A stretch of 64,000 bases of DNA, from contig JAHPYY010000192.1 of NCBI GenBank assembly GCA_019058515.1, positions 17,402 to 81,401 on the forward strand. The letters run 5' to 3'. Below the pieces are notes generated by a model. It worked only from the letters and a program-made list of their open reading frames with translations. It made no database searches and had not been told where the DNA came from. Below, in pieces: positions 17,601-25,487 of this stretch (within the stretch, counting starts at the first letter, position 1; the number at the start of each line of letters is the position of its first letter). The translations under genes and the position numbers were made by a program. Origin of the DNA: Promethearchaeota archaeon (GTDB lineage: Archaea > Asgardarchaeota > Lokiarchaeia > Sigynarchaeales > SOKP01).

Positions 17601-18501
17601 ATCGGATAAAAAAAAGTATATTATATCAGCTCCTCGAGAATATGAATTTATAGGAGGTCAGGTACGATTTAAGCTAGCAATAATCAATAATACTAATTTT
17701 CCTCTGACAGAATTCGTTATTACCTTTGTTATTCCTAATTCTTTAAAATGGATAGCTCATGAACCTGGATATGAGCGAAAAGGAGATAGTATTTTTATAG
17801 AAAAATTAGGTAAAAATGAGAAAAAATCAATTTCCTTATATTTAGAGCCAATTAGTTGTATGGAAAGCCCTATTAATGCTACTATCAGTTTTCACGATAT
17901 AAGAGATAAACCACGAGCTTTAATTATGGAACCTAAAATGATTTCAATATCATGTCCAATATTTTTTACAAAAGAAGAAGTTAATTTAGCGAGAGTTAAA
18001 AGTCTTAAAGAAAATCTTATTCATCATGATAAGAAAACTTTTCCTATTTCTAATCCAAAAAATGTGGTTATGATATTTGAAACAATATTAAATGTACTTG
18101 GAAATCGCGATATCAAACTTGTTAGTAAAACACTTTCAGAAAATAATAAGTATGGTGAAGCTTGGTTTTATGGAACCACCAAAGTAAGAAAAAAAGGACA
18201 TATCATTTCTATCTCAGTTAATGGAGAAAAGAAAATATTAGAACTCGAAGCTTCTGGAGATGATGAAGACCAAATTACTGGATTTTTAGCTGATATAAGC
18301 AGAGAAACTAGAGAAAAACTCGTAAACAGAAACCTTATTTCTTCAGAAGATCGGTTTTTAGATATGAGAGTCTCGATTGCTTCTCGATTATGTCCTTATT
18401 GTCTCGAGTATATTTCAAAGAATTTAGTGGAAAAATTTTATAATGGAGAATCTATAAAATGTAAAAATTGTGATGTTCAAATTGATGTACTTAAAACTTA
18501 A
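14686..18501 (+). CDS. Receptor-like membrane protein: Ca-binding repeats outside, TPR and ear-like domain inside
   Basis: About 1271 residues. I chose the ATG at 14686 because it puts the basic-hydrophobic signal (NWKKQKNKILILCFLIL) at the very N-terminus; a TTG at 14641 would add 15 residues. Residues 30-480 are a beta-rich extracellular part. About 481-592 are thrombospondin-type-3-like calcium loops (DSDDDGLSDYEE..AYSTDP). A single membrane helix follows near 598-622, then a basic stop-transfer. The cytoplasmic ~650 residues contain TPR-like helices, coiled coils, a beta-sandwich (YEFIGGQVRFKLAIINNTNF) like adaptor ear or arrestin-like domains, and a C-terminal zinc ribbon (CPYCLEY...CKNCDV). 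Its convergent neighbour is a Ras-like GTPase. Confidence 0.75.
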   Translation: MAGNWKKQKNKILILCFLILSFNLPNYYLKPEMLISSREIDKTNIQNSNQIYIFKFTVADPKSEETFETQYVIPQDGKFLITINNPDGSSDGHFRFHITDGSGNEYEAIHLPTADVTCCPEVPYDEDTNSGRTFYQVYTNVKKMWGEVTLKVPYRLDNDISDNTGQDSLEVEFIPDFIEIMGAEEILHTSCAPQSSNSWSKSFSLDKDDQLIILDETINAGGGGGYDIYLNKQYQCSITYGFKGTSFTGAPRIVAINISKGSYVLDVVHSDSYYGDNYGDSRTAKFYVKQNGETGSVNTTVQEMSLYEATQTFKSLVSISLKGNGYFYGKCISLSIEQLTEVDVSINIDEGIKLIPSNSSYQTMVISKNEILSLTYSGHMRTITLYGFCTEIYNDVPISSIEFTVDSTKFSNSANVGKILAYLKTNTSYYETRAAQCAIWAATDGPSSVIYEYYFSESTRYTANVILEESGTGLYIPISDVDGDGLSDDEEINKYSTDPEDSDDDGLSDYEEVNAYSTDPNNSDSDDDGLSDYEEINAYSTDPNNSDSDDDGLSDYEEVNTYSTDPNNSDSDGDGFSDKEEISWYFSDPNNRNSTPLGDITVILVLIISSVIVVITLIILKRRKKIKEVEKIEVVERSWNNLERKGKGSRALTDTFRVRKDEEAKRVAELLEKIKIENQKIITKAKNNMSKEFYDEAIVFFEKSKQICLNRGWKEGITYAEKMILECENKKQDSYENLMLKAKQLNEQGKELYKTHSFVESIDFWNKVINLYDLALKKAPSSKDKEEIREYKRTLKENICYSYIESGKNYNQLAIDKHNEKNIQKARELWIKASNSFQRANNQITSNLLNISYEKLNNRIKTIELNLKQLQIEELCLSADEDIEKAKTLVDTNLIKAVNQVNTSILKYIDTISQAKDSNFNELIDGIQGKLDDAENFESELRVKIRESYGIEPVVPDVITEDQEGMAKSFIESDKKKYIISAPREYEFIGGQVRFKLAIINNTNFPLTEFVITFVIPNSLKWIAHEPGYERKGDSIFIEKLGKNEKKSISLYLEPISCMESPINATISFHDIRDKPRALIMEPKMISISCPIFFTKEEVNLARVKSLKENLIHHDKKTFPISNPKNVVMIFETILNVLGNRDIKLVSKTLSENNKYGEAWFYGTTKVRKKGHIISISVNGEKKILELEASGDDEDQITGFLADISRETREKLVNRNLISSEDRFLDMRVSIASRLCPYCLEYISKNLVEKFYNGESIKCKNCDVQIDVLKT
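16192..16401 (+). repeat. Three 69-bp tandem repeats encoding calcium-binding loops
   Basis: The stretch GGATTAAGTGATTATGAGGA starts at 16201, 16270 and 16339, exactly 69 bp apart, with nearly identical DNA between. Each unit encodes 23 residues (DSDDDGLSDYEE..AYSTDPNN). Degenerate units flank the array. The near identity of the DNA points to recent expansion. Confidence 0.85.
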
Positions 18502-18596
18502 TAACATAAGTTTTTTTGTTGTATTGGGGGACCTCTTCTTACATGGATACTAGGTTGTTCACAATGGAATTAGGAGATTACCTAAGGAGTCTTGTT

Positions 18597-19130
18597 TTAG
18601 AGTAATCCAGCTCTTCTCATCATAAGCCTTGTGATATCAATAAATATTTCTTCGATGTTATCTCCCGATTTGGAAGAACATTCCACATAACCCCATAAAT
18701 TGTTTTTCTTGGCTAAATCAAAAGCATCATGGCGTGAAACTGCTCGCTTATACTCCAAATCTAATTTTCCCCCAATCATAATAATTGGAAGGGGAGATTC
18801 TTTGCCCATGTAACCCTTTTTAAAAATTTCTAACCACTCTTGGAAGTGTTTAAGGCTAACATAGCGCGTAATGTCGTACATAAATAATCCCCCTGAGGCG
18901 CCTATAGCATAACTTGGTAATAAGAACCGGAATCTGCTTTCACCTGCAAAATCCCATATCTGCAAGGATACGAGCTTTCCATCCACTTCGAGTTTTTTTA
19001 TGTGAAAATCAACCCCAATAGTAATACCGGAGTCACCTTTATATACGCCAGATAAGTAACGATTTACTAAGGTAGTCTTTCCGACACCACCATCTCCAAA
19101 AATGATAATCTTAAACATGGCGTCTTGCAT
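18597..19130 (-). CDS. Ras/Rab-like small GTPase
   Basis: 177 residues, the usual size for the family. Motifs: P-loop FGDGGVGKTT, switch I threonine in GITIGVDF, switch II WDFAGESRFRF, and ECSSKSG as the base-contacting SAK-like loop. The guanine-specificity motif NKxD reads GGKLD, so the asparagine is replaced by glycine while lysine and aspartate remain. There is no C-terminal cysteine, so no prenyl anchor. It is a eukaryote-like regulatory GTPase of the type abundant in Asgard archaea. It lies between the receptor-like gene and a divergent roadblock-like gene, which suggests a shared regulatory module. Confidence 0.85.
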   Translation of the reverse strand: MQDAMFKIIIFGDGGVGKTTLVNRYLSGVYKGDSGITIGVDFHIKKLEVDGKLVSLQIWDFAGESRFRFLLPSYAIGASGGLFMYDITRYVSLKHFQEWLEIFKKGYMGKESPLPIIMIGGKLDLEYKRAVSRHDAFDLAKKNNLWGYVECSSKSGDNIEEIFIDITRLMMRRAGLL

Positions 19131-19404
19131 ATCTATTCATGTCCTCTTTTTATTGAATCTTTAATAGCTATAGAGCGTTTTTAATTGAGATCTCTAGTTT
19201 TGAACAAGTCGTTCTGTTTTATATATCTTTTTACTATGTAATCTAGATGATTTTACTTAATTATTATAATAATAGCACATGTTTTTAAAAATGATTGCAT
19301 TTCGTTAAACCCTCCATACTCAATAATTATGCATTGATATATTTCTTTGAGATGGTTTAAAAATCAAAAACACTTATAATTATCAATTATATGATAGGAG
19401 TCTT

Positions 19405-19806
19405 GTGTTACAACAATCTTTTCTCATGAACATTTCCGAAATAGAGAAGATAAAAAAATCCTTGTTAAAGCTTAAGAACCAGTTTAAATTAGCTGGAATT
19501 CTCCTATCGTTTAATGATGGAAGATCTTTGGTAAATTTAATGGATGGTTGTACTGATCATGAAGCGTTTTCTGCTATGTGTGCCATTGTAATAAGAAGCG
19601 CTCAAGATGTTAAAGTTTCAATTAACAACAATCGATTAAAAAAAGTTGTAGTGGAAATGAATCGCAAAACGCTAGTTATTATAGAAATCGATAGAAAGTT
19701 TTTTATGGCGTTTGTATTAGGACTTGAGTCGATGGCAAACTTAGCGTTTGAGAGGTTAGAAGCCTACTTACCTGAGCTAATTGAAAGTTTAAAATCAATT
19801 TCATAG
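19405..19806 (+). CDS. Roadblock/LC7-like protein
   Basis: 133 residues. I use the GTG at 19405, with GGAG a few bases upstream; an ATG at 19426 is possible. The pattern fits the roadblock/LC7 fold: two helices around a five-stranded sheet, with AGILLSFNDGRSLVNL early, then EAFSAMCAIVIRSA, VVVEMNRKTLVIIEID and a final long helix. Roadblock proteins bind small GTPases as regulators (MglB-like, Ragulator-like). It is divergent from a Ras-like GTPase 275 bp away. Confidence 0.65.
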   Translation: MLQQSFLMNISEIEKIKKSLLKLKNQFKLAGILLSFNDGRSLVNLMDGCTDHEAFSAMCAIVIRSAQDVKVSINNNRLKKVVVEMNRKTLVIIEIDRKFFMAFVLGLESMANLAFERLEAYLPELIESLKSIS

Positions 19807-19884
19807 TATATACCTATAATAAGCAAAGTATTTTAACGAAATAAAATAATTTAGCAAAAAGCATTTAACGAGATAAGAATTAAG

Positions 19885-20775
19885 ATGATATTACACACAC
19901 CAGAAGATAGATTTGGCGATCTCCCTAATTTTGAGTATACGCCAAATTATTTAGAAGTCGAAGGAATGCGAGTTCATTACATTGACGAAGGCTCCCGTGG
20001 ATCCAACGCAATTTTACTAATGCACGGTGAACCCTCGTGGAGTTTCCTGTATAGACATATGATTCGCATTTTACGGAGCGCGGGTTTTAGAGTATTGGCA
20101 CCGGATTTAATCGGATTTGGGAGATCAGATAAACTCTCGAAGCAAACAGATCACACCTACGGCAAACACGTAGAATGGATGAATACATGGTTCAGAAAAC
20201 TTAATCTCGAAGGGGTTACCATGTTTTGTCAAGATTGGGGCTCTTTAATCGGATTGAGAATTGCAATAGAGAATCAAGATAAATTCAAACGAATTGTGCT
20301 TTCTAATGGAGGTTTACCTACAGGAGAACAGAGAATGTCTGATGCGTTCCTCGAATGGCGCGAAACATCGAGGAATATTCGAAAATTTAAAACAAAAACC
20401 TTTATGCAACAAGGAACCGTCACTAAACTAACTGAAGAGGTATTAAATGCTTATGAGGCTCCATTTCCTAATGAAACGTATAAAGCAGGAGCTCGTATTA
20501 TGCCGTCGCTGGTTCCAATTAGTACCGAGGATCCTGAGCATTTAGCGAATAAAAAAGCCATTGAAAAGTTTAAAGAATGGAACATTCCTTTTTTAACGGC
20601 TTTTTCTGACAGCGATCCAATTACAAGAGGGGGAGATAGGTTTTGGAGAGAGAATATTCCAGGAGCACAAGGACAAAAACATACAATTATTAAAGGCGCG
20701 GGACATTTTGTCCAGGAAGATAAAGGTCCAGAGTTGGCAAAATTACTAGTAGAATTTATAGAAGATAATCCCTAA
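19885..20775 (+). CDS. Haloalkane dehalogenase-like alpha/beta hydrolase
   Basis: 296 residues, the family's usual length. Motifs: HGEPSWSFLYR (oxyanion region), APDLIGFGRSDK, the nucleophile elbow CQDWGS with Asp117 followed by the halide-binding Trp118, acid in SDSDP, and base His274 in GAGHFVQED. An aspartate nucleophile with the HGEPSW and QDWG motifs is characteristic of haloalkane dehalogenases, which replace a halogen by hydroxyl. Epoxide hydrolases and fluoroacetate dehalogenases are alternatives, but HGEPSW favours the first. No secretion signal is seen. Confidence 0.75.
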   Translation: MILHTPEDRFGDLPNFEYTPNYLEVEGMRVHYIDEGSRGSNAILLMHGEPSWSFLYRHMIRILRSAGFRVLAPDLIGFGRSDKLSKQTDHTYGKHVEWMNTWFRKLNLEGVTMFCQDWGSLIGLRIAIENQDKFKRIVLSNGGLPTGEQRMSDAFLEWRETSRNIRKFKTKTFMQQGTVTKLTEEVLNAYEAPFPNETYKAGARIMPSLVPISTEDPEHLANKKAIEKFKEWNIPFLTAFSDSDPITRGGDRFWRENIPGAQGQKHTIIKGAGHFVQEDKGPELAKLLVEFIEDNP

Positions 20776-20817
20776 TATTTTTACCTTTTTATTGTAATTT
20801 CGCAATATTGATTTTAT

Positions 20818-21294
20818 ATGAAAAATAACGAGCTTAATCTTTCAGTTTTAGCTGACAAGATCAAAAGTGAAGTCAATTCGGGAATTTTTTTTAATTTACA
20901 AGGTTCTAAGACGATTCTCGAAGTCGTCAGCGTGTTAAATTTCTTGAAGTATAAAATCAAAAAATGGGGATTATCCACTATTTTTAGCTATAAAGGAATG
21001 CTCTTTGATTTTGACACTATAATAGTTATTGGAGCAAAAAATGTAGACCAAGCACTTAAGATTATTGCTTCAGTGTATTTGGAAAAGTTAATTGAATTTA
21101 AGAGCGAAGCAAGCTGGAATGAGTGGGAGGAAAAAATGCAAATATTTTCAATTGATTCGGTTAGGGAAGAAATATCCTCGAATATAAAAACGGGCATACC
21201 TGATAACATTGAGATTGAATTAAACTTACAATCTCATTTGGAGGAAATACTTTCTGAGGATTTTTTCAATTCTTTATCTTCTAATATTAAGTGA
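20818..21294 (+). CDS. Unknown soluble protein
   Basis: 158 residues, alpha/beta pattern, with no membrane segment or motif I recognise. Visible elements are an early helix, the strands LSTIFSYKGMLFDFDTIIVI, and an acidic C-terminus. It follows the dehalogenase-like gene by 42 bp on the same strand. Its last 61 bp overlap the end of the convergent VOC gene. Confidence 0.5.
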   Translation: MKNNELNLSVLADKIKSEVNSGIFFNLQGSKTILEVVSVLNFLKYKIKKWGLSTIFSYKGMLFDFDTIIVIGAKNVDQALKIIASVYLEKLIEFKSEASWNEWEEKMQIFSIDSVREEISSNIKTGIPDNIEIELNLQSHLEEILSEDFFNSLSSNIK

Positions 21295-21629
21295 ATTATT
21301 CCATTTGGGCTGGATATCCAAAATCCAAAAAAGTTAGGGGGTAAATCCTCTACTTCATCCCTTCTTTCCACATTATCGCCCAAATATTGGTTTGTCTTGT
21401 TAATGTCGTCAGTGTGTAATTCTAACCACACATCTGGATGGCTAAGATTAGATACCTTATCAATCCATAAATTAATACTGCCAAAGTTAAAAACTGTCGA
21501 AGATTCAGTCTCCTCTAGTAGTTCTAATCCTATTAAATCTTTATAGAAACTAATGGTAGCATCGTAAGTGTGATAAGGAGTTTTAATTGAAATGTTAGTT
21601 CCCGGTCGAAAAATGGGATTTCTTTTCAC
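21234..21629 (-). CDS. Glyoxalase/VOC-family protein
   Basis: 131 residues, one full vicinal-oxygen-chelate domain with two beta-alpha-beta-beta-beta halves: ISFYKDLIGLELLEETESST in the first, VWLELHTDDINKTNQYL and FFGFWISSPNGIIHLILED in the second. In this family the barrel holds a metal for lyase, dioxygenase or resistance functions, with ligands that are usually His or Glu. The likely E in LILED is present. The substrate is unknown. It overlaps the convergent neighbour by 61 bp at the 3' end. Confidence 0.7.
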   Translation of the reverse strand: MKRNPIFRPGTNISIKTPYHTYDATISFYKDLIGLELLEETESSTVFNFGSINLWIDKVSNLSHPDVWLELHTDDINKTNQYLGDNVERRDEVEDLPPNFFGFWISSPNGIIHLILEDKELKKSSESISSK

Positions 21630-21790
21630 GCTAATTTCTCCATTCGTTTCTATTTTTATTTCTATTATTAAATCTTTTTAAACTATAAAAATCTTGAATA
21701 TTAGACTCTTGTAGCTTTAAATATGTTAGTTTTCTGTATTTAATTAAGAATTAATTATTTTTTATTTAATGTAAGGAAAAAAATTGAAAA

Positions 21791-22180
21791 ATGGCTTATA
21801 TAGTCCCTGTTAATACTTATAGAAGAAGGAGTCTAGGGTCAAGAATATTTAGTATGTTTATAATCTTATCGTTAGTGGGTTTGTTAACGGGAGTGTTTTT
21901 AGGAATACTTATGGTTCCTTTAATCTTAATCATCGGAGGTATTAGTATAATGATGATTATTTCTTTAGGAATCGTTGCTTCTAATTCTTCGAGTAATCCT
22001 AATATCCATCGAACATACATGAGAAATTCTAATGAAACGCCAAGAACTCAACAAGTAACATATCAGAATCAATCTTATTCCAGAAATTACGAAAGTATTG
22101 GAAAATATTGTAGTTATTGTGGAGAAAAGACTACTCTGGATGCAAAATTTTGTCCAAAATGTGGTAGTGGCTTGAATTAA
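21791..22180 (+). CDS. Membrane hairpin protein with C-terminal zinc ribbon
   Basis: 129 residues. Two hydrophobic helices lie near residues 18-62 (FIILSLVGLLTGVFLGIL, then a second). A polar linker follows, then a C-terminal zinc ribbon YCSYCGEKTTLDAKFCPKCG. The order is the reverse of the zinc-ribbon membrane protein at 9701-10108. The function is unknown. Confidence 0.65.
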   Translation: MAYIVPVNTYRRRSLGSRIFSMFIILSLVGLLTGVFLGILMVPLILIIGGISIMMIISLGIVASNSSSNPNIHRTYMRNSNETPRTQQVTYQNQSYSRNYESIGKYCSYCGEKTTLDAKFCPKCGSGLN

Positions 22181-22236
22181 GTGAGTACTACACATTAATT
22201 CTACTTTTTTATTACTTTAAAATAATTTAAATAAAA

Positions 22237-23571
22237 TTAAATTTTATATTGGTCTTTTAAGAAATTTAAGATAAAGCCTTTCACTTTATCTCTATCGGGT
22301 AAACTGGCAATCATACCATACATAGCTGCTTCTCCTTCTGAGACTTCAGTTGGATTTTCTAGGACTTCGTTAACAGCATCTTTAAGATCTACCAAAAACT
22401 TATCAACTACAGGAGCGTGATGAGGATTCACCATCATATGCAGAGCTGGTGGGAATTGCAATCTATCTAGATGCCATCCTTTAGCGTCTAAAATATCTCC
22501 TAGTTGAAAAATGTTAAACTCCTTAGAAGTAAACGAAAAAACGCTAATTAAAGGTTCTCCGAGGATCTGAAGCTCTTTTATTCCCTTAATCCCGCTTAAA
22601 ATCTTTTTTGTTGCAGTCATTACTTTTTCTGCTAGATTTACATAACCATTCTCACCGAGAGCTTTCATACCCGCCCAAGCTGCAGCAATCGGTCCTCCTG
22701 CTCTTGTCCCCCGCATTGTCGGAGCGATATAAACACCACCAGACCAATCGGCATACACATATAATTGGTGTTTCCAAATCTTGTCGCTCCGATAGACGAT
22801 TGTCGAGCTTCCTTTTGGTCCATATCCATATTTATGTAAATCAGCCGAAATGGATGTTACGCCTGGTACGGAAAAATCGAAATCTGGGATATTATAACCC
22901 AATTTTTTAGCGAATGGTAACATAAAACCTCCAAGGCAAGCATCCACATGCATTCCAATTTTCTTTTCTTTTGCGATTGCTGCGATCTCGGCAATTGGAT
23001 CCACTATTCCCCTTGGAAAGTCACAGGCGGAGCCCACCAGCAATATAGTGTTTCCATTAACCGCTTCCCTCATAGCGTCTACATCCGCTAAATGCGTTGT
23101 TTCGTCAACTGGTACTCTGACAGATTTAACTTTGAAATAATCTGCTCCTTTTTCGAAGGCTGGGTGTGCAGAGCTAGGTAATACCATTTCTGGCTCTTTT
23201 ATGTGTGGAAATTTCTCTTCAGCCCACTCACGATAAGTTAAAATCGCGGTCATAATGCTTTCCGTTCCTCCGGAAGTCATACTACCGCAACATTTCCTAT
23301 CTCCGTGAAACAAATCCGCAACCATAGATATTACTTCAGTTTCGAATTTCTTCAAACTAGGAAACGCCAGCGGGCTTAACGCGTTTTTTGAAAAGAATTT
23401 ACTGTGCGCTTTCTTGAGAAATTCCGTGTGTGCGTCGCTAGCATGGTAAACAAGACTCCAAACTGATCCTTCCTCCCATCTAATATCATCCTCGGCAGAG
23501 GCTTCCATTTCTTTAAAGACTTCTTCGTAATCTAAACCAACTTCAGGCAAAATCACTTTTGGTCGTACCAT
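22237..23571 (-). CDS. Sphingosine-1-phosphate lyase-like PLP enzyme
   Basis: 444 residues from the ATG at 23571; an upstream frame extension adds a sequence unlike the family. It is a group II PLP decarboxylase fold with SGGTESIM, HVDACLGGFMLPF and ISADLHKYGYGPKGSS, where the lysine of DLHKYG binds PLP. The HKYGYGPKGSS form is typical of sphingosine-1-phosphate lyase (Dpl1), not of the archaeal tyrosine/aspartate decarboxylase MfnA. Sphingolipids are not known in most archaea, so the natural substrate may be another phosphorylated amino alcohol. Unlike the eukaryotic lyase it has no membrane anchor. Confidence 0.75.
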   Translation of the reverse strand: MVRPKVILPEVGLDYEEVFKEMEASAEDDIRWEEGSVWSLVYHASDAHTEFLKKAHSKFFSKNALSPLAFPSLKKFETEVISMVADLFHGDRKCCGSMTSGGTESIMTAILTYREWAEEKFPHIKEPEMVLPSSAHPAFEKGADYFKVKSVRVPVDETTHLADVDAMREAVNGNTILLVGSACDFPRGIVDPIAEIAAIAKEKKIGMHVDACLGGFMLPFAKKLGYNIPDFDFSVPGVTSISADLHKYGYGPKGSSTIVYRSDKIWKHQLYVYADWSGGVYIAPTMRGTRAGGPIAAAWAGMKALGENGYVNLAEKVMTATKKILSGIKGIKELQILGEPLISVFSFTSKEFNIFQLGDILDAKGWHLDRLQFPPALHMMVNPHHAPVVDKFLVDLKDAVNEVLENPTEVSEGEAAMYGMIASLPDRDKVKGFILNFLKDQYKI

Positions 23572-23750
23572 AATTTTAAAAATTCTTTTTATAGTTGTTG
23601 TATTATTTATAAAGCACAAATTAAGCTTATTATTTGCAATATTTGGTTTTTTGAGAATATAAGCTGATCTAAAAATGTTATAATTTCTATTTGATGAATA
23701 ATATGGCTAGTCTCTACCTCAATTTTCTTGAGTTCTTCAAGAAAAGAAAA

Positions 23751-24830
23751 TTAATTTGAAATTATAGGATAGTGTCCGTATTTATCAATTGCTTTGGGAA
23801 TCGCAAGTATATTTGGAATGGATACTCCCCAAGGTAAACTACACACAGGACAGCATATATATCTACCTCCGGGAGCTAAGTTTAAAATGTTTTCTTTTAC
23901 CTTTTCTTCGACATCAATAGGAGTTCCTGTGAGTAGTTCTCTACTAACATCAATATTCGCACCAATAATTGCAATTTTGGGATGTTTCTTTTTAAATTCA
24001 ACCCAATATTCAATATCTAACGGATGACTGCCGTTAACGGCAATAAAATCGATTTCTTCAACAACTTCTGTGAAATAAGGAGAAGTTCCGCAATTATGAA
24101 GCATAAAAGGAACTTTTATTTTATTCATCATCCTATTAATAAACTGCCCTTCATATCGCATAGAATCTTGAAAACTCATCATATGACGATTAAACGCATA
24201 TCCAGCAATAAAAACATTAGGAGGCATCCCAACCATCTCTAGCCAATTCTCGTAAAGATCCATTTGAGAATCGTAGATTTTTTCGCAGAGCTTTAATAGT
24301 AAATCTGGATTGCGCCGCATATCCTTATACGCCTCGATCCCTCGCAATTCCTGGACAACAGACCAAATACTTAGGCTTATTACTTGGGGAAATTTAGTTT
24401 TTTCGTTAATTAGTTTGGCAGTTAATAATGAATTTTTCCATAAATTATTCTTGCTATGGTCAGGGATTTCTAACTTTTCAATATCTTCTTCAGATTTACA
24501 AATTTCGCCTTGTTTACACATTAAGGGTTGATAATCAAACCATTTAATCACATCTAATTTGTTATTTGCTTCCGCAAATGCTAAAGCTTCACTTGGTCCT
24601 GCGTACGCGTTTGGAACGTTTATAGAATCGGCGTTTAAAAATTCAAAAGTTGTAATAATCGCATTAGCATAAGTTTTTGGGGAACTATACAATTCTTTCA
24701 CTGTTTTCCCCGTTACTCGACAAATCATTTGTTCTCCTGCGAAGGCGAGAAAGGGAACTTTATCAACTCTTTTTGATCCAGAGATTGTCCTAAATATTCT
24801 ATTTACTGAGGCTATCCAATCTTTAACCAT
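23751..24830 (-). CDS. Uroporphyrinogen decarboxylase-family methyltransferase
   Basis: 359 residues, UroD/MtaA-like barrel. Motifs: VPFLAFAGEQMICRVTG near the N-terminus, FMLHNCGTSPYF and ICCPVCSLPWG. The H.C...C arrangement matches the zinc site of methylcobamide:thiol methyltransferases such as MtaA/MtbA and differs from true heme-synthesis HemE. It lies 15 bp downstream of a corrinoid protein gene, so the pair probably moves a methyl group from the corrinoid to an acceptor. The substrate-specific MtxB partner is not next to it. Confidence 0.75.
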   Translation of the reverse strand: MVKDWIASVNRIFRTISGSKRVDKVPFLAFAGEQMICRVTGKTVKELYSSPKTYANAIITTFEFLNADSINVPNAYAGPSEALAFAEANNKLDVIKWFDYQPLMCKQGEICKSEEDIEKLEIPDHSKNNLWKNSLLTAKLINEKTKFPQVISLSIWSVVQELRGIEAYKDMRRNPDLLLKLCEKIYDSQMDLYENWLEMVGMPPNVFIAGYAFNRHMMSFQDSMRYEGQFINRMMNKIKVPFMLHNCGTSPYFTEVVEEIDFIAVNGSHPLDIEYWVEFKKKHPKIAIIGANIDVSRELLTGTPIDVEEKVKENILNLAPGGRYICCPVCSLPWGVSIPNILAIPKAIDKYGHYPIISN

Positions 24831-24845
24831 TTTGCTCTTTACCGT

Positions 24846-25487
24846 TTACAATCCAATTAAATTATGAATTTTTTTTACTCCCTCCCAACCGTCTTTAGCA
24901 AAGTCATCTGCACCAACCATCTCACAAGATGCTTTCGATAAGATGCCGCCGCCAACGATTATAGGAGCAATTATGTTTTCGCTTTTTAGTAAGTTAACGG
25001 TTTCTACCATTTTTGAGATGCTCATAGTCATTAATCCACTTAAACCTATTAGACAAGGATTAATTTCTTTAGCTTTTTGGAGGAACTCTTCAGGAGGTAC
25101 ATCCGATCCTAAATCGACTACATTAAATCCTTGTCCTTTTAACAACGATACTACTAAGCTTTTGCCTATATCGTGGATATCGCCTTCTACGGTTCCAATT
25201 AATATAGAACCTTTAGGTTCTTCTTCAACATCTTCGCCTATTGTACGTTTTAGCGTTTCAACAGCTGCGTTTATAGCATCACCGGTCATTAACAAATCAG
25301 CCAGAAAGTACTCGTCTTTTTCGTATAAAATGCCCGCTTCTTCTGCCCCTTTAAGAATTGCTTTATTCAGGATCTCGTTAGCATGTATACCTTTATTAAT
25401 TAACTCATTGACCAAATCAGTTGCTTTGCTTGGATCTCCTTCTAAAATTGCGTTTTTTAATTTATCTATTGGATCATCTTCATTCAT
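24846..25487 (-). CDS. Methyltransferase cognate corrinoid protein
   Basis: 213 residues from the ATG at 25487, where MNEDDPIDKLKNAILEGD begins the usual helical cap; an upstream extension looks non-coding. The cobalamin-binding site is GDIHDIGK (DxHxxG), followed by DLGSDVPPEEF, IGLSGLMTMS and PIIVGGG, the full MtaC/MttC pattern. It carries a methyl group on cobalamin between methyltransferases. The UroD-family methyltransferase gene follows 15 bp downstream. Confidence 0.85.
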   Translation of the reverse strand: MNEDDPIDKLKNAILEGDPSKATDLVNELINKGIHANEILNKAILKGAEEAGILYEKDEYFLADLLMTGDAINAAVETLKRTIGEDVEEEPKGSILIGTVEGDIHDIGKSLVVSLLKGQGFNVVDLGSDVPPEEFLQKAKEINPCLIGLSGLMTMSISKMVETVNLLKSENIIAPIIVGGGILSKASCEMVGADDFAKDGWEGVKKIHNLIGL

